8,567 nt of DNA from positions 52,126 to 60,692 of the forward strand of contig DJQM01000041.1 of the NCBI GenBank assembly GCA_002437585.1, read 5' to 3'. Positions 6,735 through 8,567 of this stretch are shown piece by piece. This DNA comes from Clostridiales bacterium UBA6386 (GTDB lineage: Bacteria > Bacillota > Clostridia > Oscillospirales > Oscillospiraceae). Position 1 is the first letter of the stretch. Every line of letters starts with the position of its first letter. The notes under the pieces were generated by a model. It saw only the letters and a list, made by a program, of their open reading frames with translations. It was not told where the DNA came from and did no database searches. The position numbers were made by a program, and so were the translations under genes.

Positions 6735-8162
6735 ATGAAAAACAGTGAAAAGACTCTGGACATGATCGTAAACCTCTGCAAAAGCCGGGGCTTCGTCTAC
6801 GCCGGCTCCGAAATCTACGGAGGCCTGGCCAACGCCTGGGACTACGGCCCTCTGGGCGTGGAATTCAAGAACAACGTGAAGAAGGCCTGGCTGAAGAAAT
6901 TCGTCCAGGAATCCGACTACAACGTGGGTCTGGACGCGGCCATTCTGATGAACCCCACCACCTGGGTCACCACCGGCCATGTGGGCAACTTCTCAGACCC
7001 CCTGGTTGACTGCAAGGGCTGCGGCTCCCGTCAGCGGGCGGACAAGCTCATCGAGTCCTGCGAGTCCGGCAAGGACGTGAACGTGGACGCCATGAGCTTC
7101 GAGGAAATGGACGCGTTCATCGCCAGCCACGACGAGGTGGTCTGCCCCAACTGCGGCAAGCACAACTTCACCCCCATCCGGAAGTTCAACCTGATGTTCA
7201 AGACCCAGATCGGCGTTACCGAGGATTCCTCCTCCACCGTCTACCTGCGGCCGGAAACCGCCCAGGGCATTTTCGTGAACTTCGCCAACATTTTGCGCAC
7301 CACCCGGAAGAAGCTGCCCTTCGGCGTTTGCCAGGTGGGCAAGGCCTTCCGCAACGAGATCACCCCCGGCAACTTCACCTTCCGCACCCGGGAATTCGAG
7401 CAGATGGAGTGCGAGTTCTTCTGCCAGCCCGGCACCGACCTGGAGTGGTTCGCCTACTGGAAGGACTTCTGCAAGCACTGGCTGATGAGCCTGGGCATCC
7501 AGGAGGACTCCCTGCGGCTGCGGGATCATGAGCCTGCGGAGCTGGCCTTCTATTCCCGGGCTACCACCGATATCGAGTACCAGTTCCCCTTCGGCTCCGG
7601 CTGGGGCGAGCTGTGGGGCATTGCCGACCGGACGGACTACGACCTGGGTCGCCATCAGGAGGCTTCTGGCAAGAGCCTGGACTACTTCGATCAGGAGAAG
7701 GGCGAGCACTACATTCCCTACGTCATCGAGCCCAGCCTGGGCTGCGACCGGGTGGCTCTGGCCTTCCTGTGCGAGGCCTATGACGAAGAGCAGGTGGGCG
7801 TTGACAAGAAGGGCAACCCGGATATCCGCACGGTGCTGCATCTGCATCCGTACCTTGCTCCCTTCAAGGCCGCCGTTCTGCCCCTGAGCAAGAAGCTCAG
7901 CCCCAAGGCCGAGGAAATCTACCATGCGCTCCAGAAGGACTTCATGGTGGACTTCGACGATTCCGGCTCCATCGGCAAGCGTTACCGCCGGGAGGACGAG
8001 ATCGGCACCCCTCTGTGCGTCACCGTGGACTTCCAGACCGTGGGCGACGAGAACACCCCCGCCGACAACTGCGTCACCGTCCGCGACCGGGACACCATGG
8101 AGCAGGTGAGAATCCCCATTTCCGAGCTGCGGGATTACATCGCCAAGAAGTGCGCGTTCTAA
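6735..8162 (+). CDS. glyS: Glycine--tRNA ligase, single-chain dimeric type
   Basis: This cytoplasmic class II synthetase charges tRNA-Gly. The 475-residue chain is the homodimeric (eukaryote/archaea-like, also called GlyQS) form rather than the alpha2beta2 enzyme. Near the N-terminus, GFVYAGSEIYGGLANAWDYGPLG lies at 19-41 (glycine-specific region). Two Cys pairs, CKGC (93-96) and CPNC (137-140), could bind zinc. Motif 2 is FRNEITPGNFTFRTREF (205-221), and motif 3 includes GCDRVALAFL (336-345) with its ATP-binding Arg339. The anticodon-binding domain spans about 370-470. The ATG at 6735 follows GGGAGG by about 7 nt. It has its own promoter, may also receive read-through from plsC, and ends at a strong terminator. 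Confidence 0.96.
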   Translation: MKNSEKTLDMIVNLCKSRGFVYAGSEIYGGLANAWDYGPLGVEFKNNVKKAWLKKFVQESDYNVGLDAAILMNPTTWVTTGHVGNFSDPLVDCKGCGSRQRADKLIESCESGKDVNVDAMSFEEMDAFIASHDEVVCPNCGKHNFTPIRKFNLMFKTQIGVTEDSSSTVYLRPETAQGIFVNFANILRTTRKKLPFGVCQVGKAFRNEITPGNFTFRTREFEQMECEFFCQPGTDLEWFAYWKDFCKHWLMSLGIQEDSLRLRDHEPAELAFYSRATTDIEYQFPFGSGWGELWGIADRTDYDLGRHQEASGKSLDYFDQEKGEHYIPYVIEPSLGCDRVALAFLCEAYDEEQVGVDKKGNPDIRTVLHLHPYLAPFKAAVLPLSKKLSPKAEEIYHALQKDFMVDFDDSGSIGKRYRREDEIGTPLCVTVDFQTVGDENTPADNCVTVRDRDTMEQVRIPISELRDYIAKKCAF

Positions 8163-8177
8163 GTTTCAGAGTTTCCC

Positions 8178-8217
8178 AGACCCGTGTTCTCAGGAACACG
8201 GGTCTTTTTCCTTTTTT
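8178..8217 (+). terminator. Strong intrinsic terminator of glyS
   Basis: A perfect 12-bp stem (8178-8189 with 8194-8205) closes a TCAG tetraloop. The T-run that starts at the stem's last base (8205-8209) and a further TTTTTT (8212-8217) complete a textbook rho-independent terminator 15 nt after the glyS stop. Confidence 0.95.
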
Positions 8218-8243
8218 CAGAGGGCCGATTAAGAATCAGTAGA

Positions 8244-8276
8244 GGCGGCCATTGGCCGCCCGCTTTTTTGCTTTTT
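8244..8276 (+). terminator. Second hairpin with T-runs, terminator-like repeat
   Basis: A perfect 7-bp stem (8244-8250 with 8254-8260) with an ATT loop is followed by TTTTTT (8264-8269) and TTTTT (8272-8276). It may act as a back-up terminator for glyS. The sequence just before it, GAATCAGTAG (8233-8242), is identical to the left edge of the inverted repeat at 5708, so it may be a captured repeat rather than a native terminator. Confidence 0.65.
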
Positions 8277-8343
8277 AGGGAACTTTTCGTACTGTCACTG
8301 ATGTGGCAATCTCCTGGTTATTTCCGGGCGTTTCCGGATATCA

Positions 8344-8530
8344 CATGTCATTGCGAGGAGGCCAGTGGCCGACGTGGCAATCCGTACCCAAAGCCTTCCC
8401 CCACGGGGAAGGTGGCTCGTGCGTCCCCCGCAAGCGCGAGACGGATGAGGGCAAAGGCTCCCCTTTACACAAGGGAGCCGAGGGGAAAACGGATTGCCAC
8501 GTCGGCCACAGGCCTCCTCGCAATGACATG
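8344..8530. repeat. Complete palindromic repeat, copy with near-perfect 41-bp arms
   Basis: Arms 8344-8384 and 8490-8530 are reverse complements at 40 of 41 positions. They begin CATGTCATTGCGAGGAGGCC and share TGTCATTGCGA...GTGGCAATCCG with copy 1 at 667. The centre is 105 nt, against 22 nt in copy 1, and contains separate stem-loops. The near identity of the arms suggests recent arrival or strong selection for pairing. It contains no credible coding sequence. Confidence 0.9.
8393..8479. repeat. Internal stem-loop module inside the palindromic repeat
   Basis: Two clear hairpins occur: 8394-8401 with 8405-8412 (8 bp, loop CAC) and 8456-8462 with 8473-8479 (7 bp). Between them lies a weaker GC-rich pairing around 8417-8440. 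Copy 1 has nothing like this in its centre, so the module looks like a different repeat carried inside the arms. Confidence 0.6.
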
Positions 8531-8567
8531 CGTGGTACAATAGCACTCGGAATATCCGGGGGATTGC

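Larger units (their letters stand above)
8293..8567. repeat. Outer palindromic repeat of a nested set, cut by the window end
   Basis: The left arm (8293 to about 8325) is the same deletion-variant arm as at 5657. The last 20 nt of the window (about 8548-8567), read in reverse complement, begin GCAATCCCCCGGATATTCCG and match the inner half of that arm, so this is its partner arm running off the edge. An 8-bp perfect pair (8334-8341 with 8552-8559) lies inside. A complete second repeat occupies the space between. Together with the two terminators this accounts for the 405-nt gene-free stretch after glyS. Confidence 0.6.

Noticed and set aside
6003..7925. Long - strand frames opposite plsC and glyS
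   Set aside because: They shadow genes with complete motif sets and have no credible start signals or domains.
8184..8546. Small open frames on both strands after glyS
   Set aside because: Their sequence is translated terminator and inverted repeat, and the two strands give similar peptides only because of the palindromes.

Overview
The window looks like ordinary chromosomal sequence from a GC-rich, anaerobic Clostridia-type Firmicute, most likely an uncultured gut member of the Oscillospirales. That is an inference from four things: strong AGGAGG-type ribosome binding sites, a single-chain (dimeric-type) glycyl-tRNA synthetase, an HD-domain CCA enzyme, and interspersed palindromic repeats of a kind I associate with that group. 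All the genes are housekeeping or general-function genes. I see no phage, plasmid, CRISPR, toxin or defence genes.

Left part (1-2400, + strand): the last codons of a seryl-tRNA synthetase, a hairpin, then mscL (large-conductance mechanosensitive channel). A 114-bp palindromic repeat lies in the gap before fumC (class II fumarase). fumC ends at an intrinsic terminator shared with the convergent operon to its right, and a second, perfect 13-bp hairpin sits beside it.

Middle (2406-5559, - strand): a tightly packed three-gene operon read right to left. The order is an unrecognised polytopic membrane protein (GTG start), a CCA tRNA nucleotidyltransferase, and a secreted ComEC-like metallo-beta-lactamase lipoprotein with a C-terminal Cys tail. 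The junctions have 2-nt and 1-nt gaps. A good extended -10 promoter lies directly upstream. The gene-free stretch 5496-5837 holds this promoter, a divergent one firing rightwards, and a composite of palindromic repeats.

Right part (5838-8567, + strand): a PlsC-type acyltransferase, then glyS with its own promoter, whose -35 box contains the plsC stop codon. Downstream of glyS are a strong intrinsic terminator, a second hairpin/terminator that resembles one of the repeats, and a nested set of palindromes running off the end of the window.

No new multi-gene system is evident. The observations most worth a second look are the Russian-doll palindromic repeats (one superfamily, with deletion variants and other repeats sitting inside them), a natural Val-to-Thr change at the hydrophobic gate of MscL, and the lipoprotein nuclease-like MBL with its added Cys tail.
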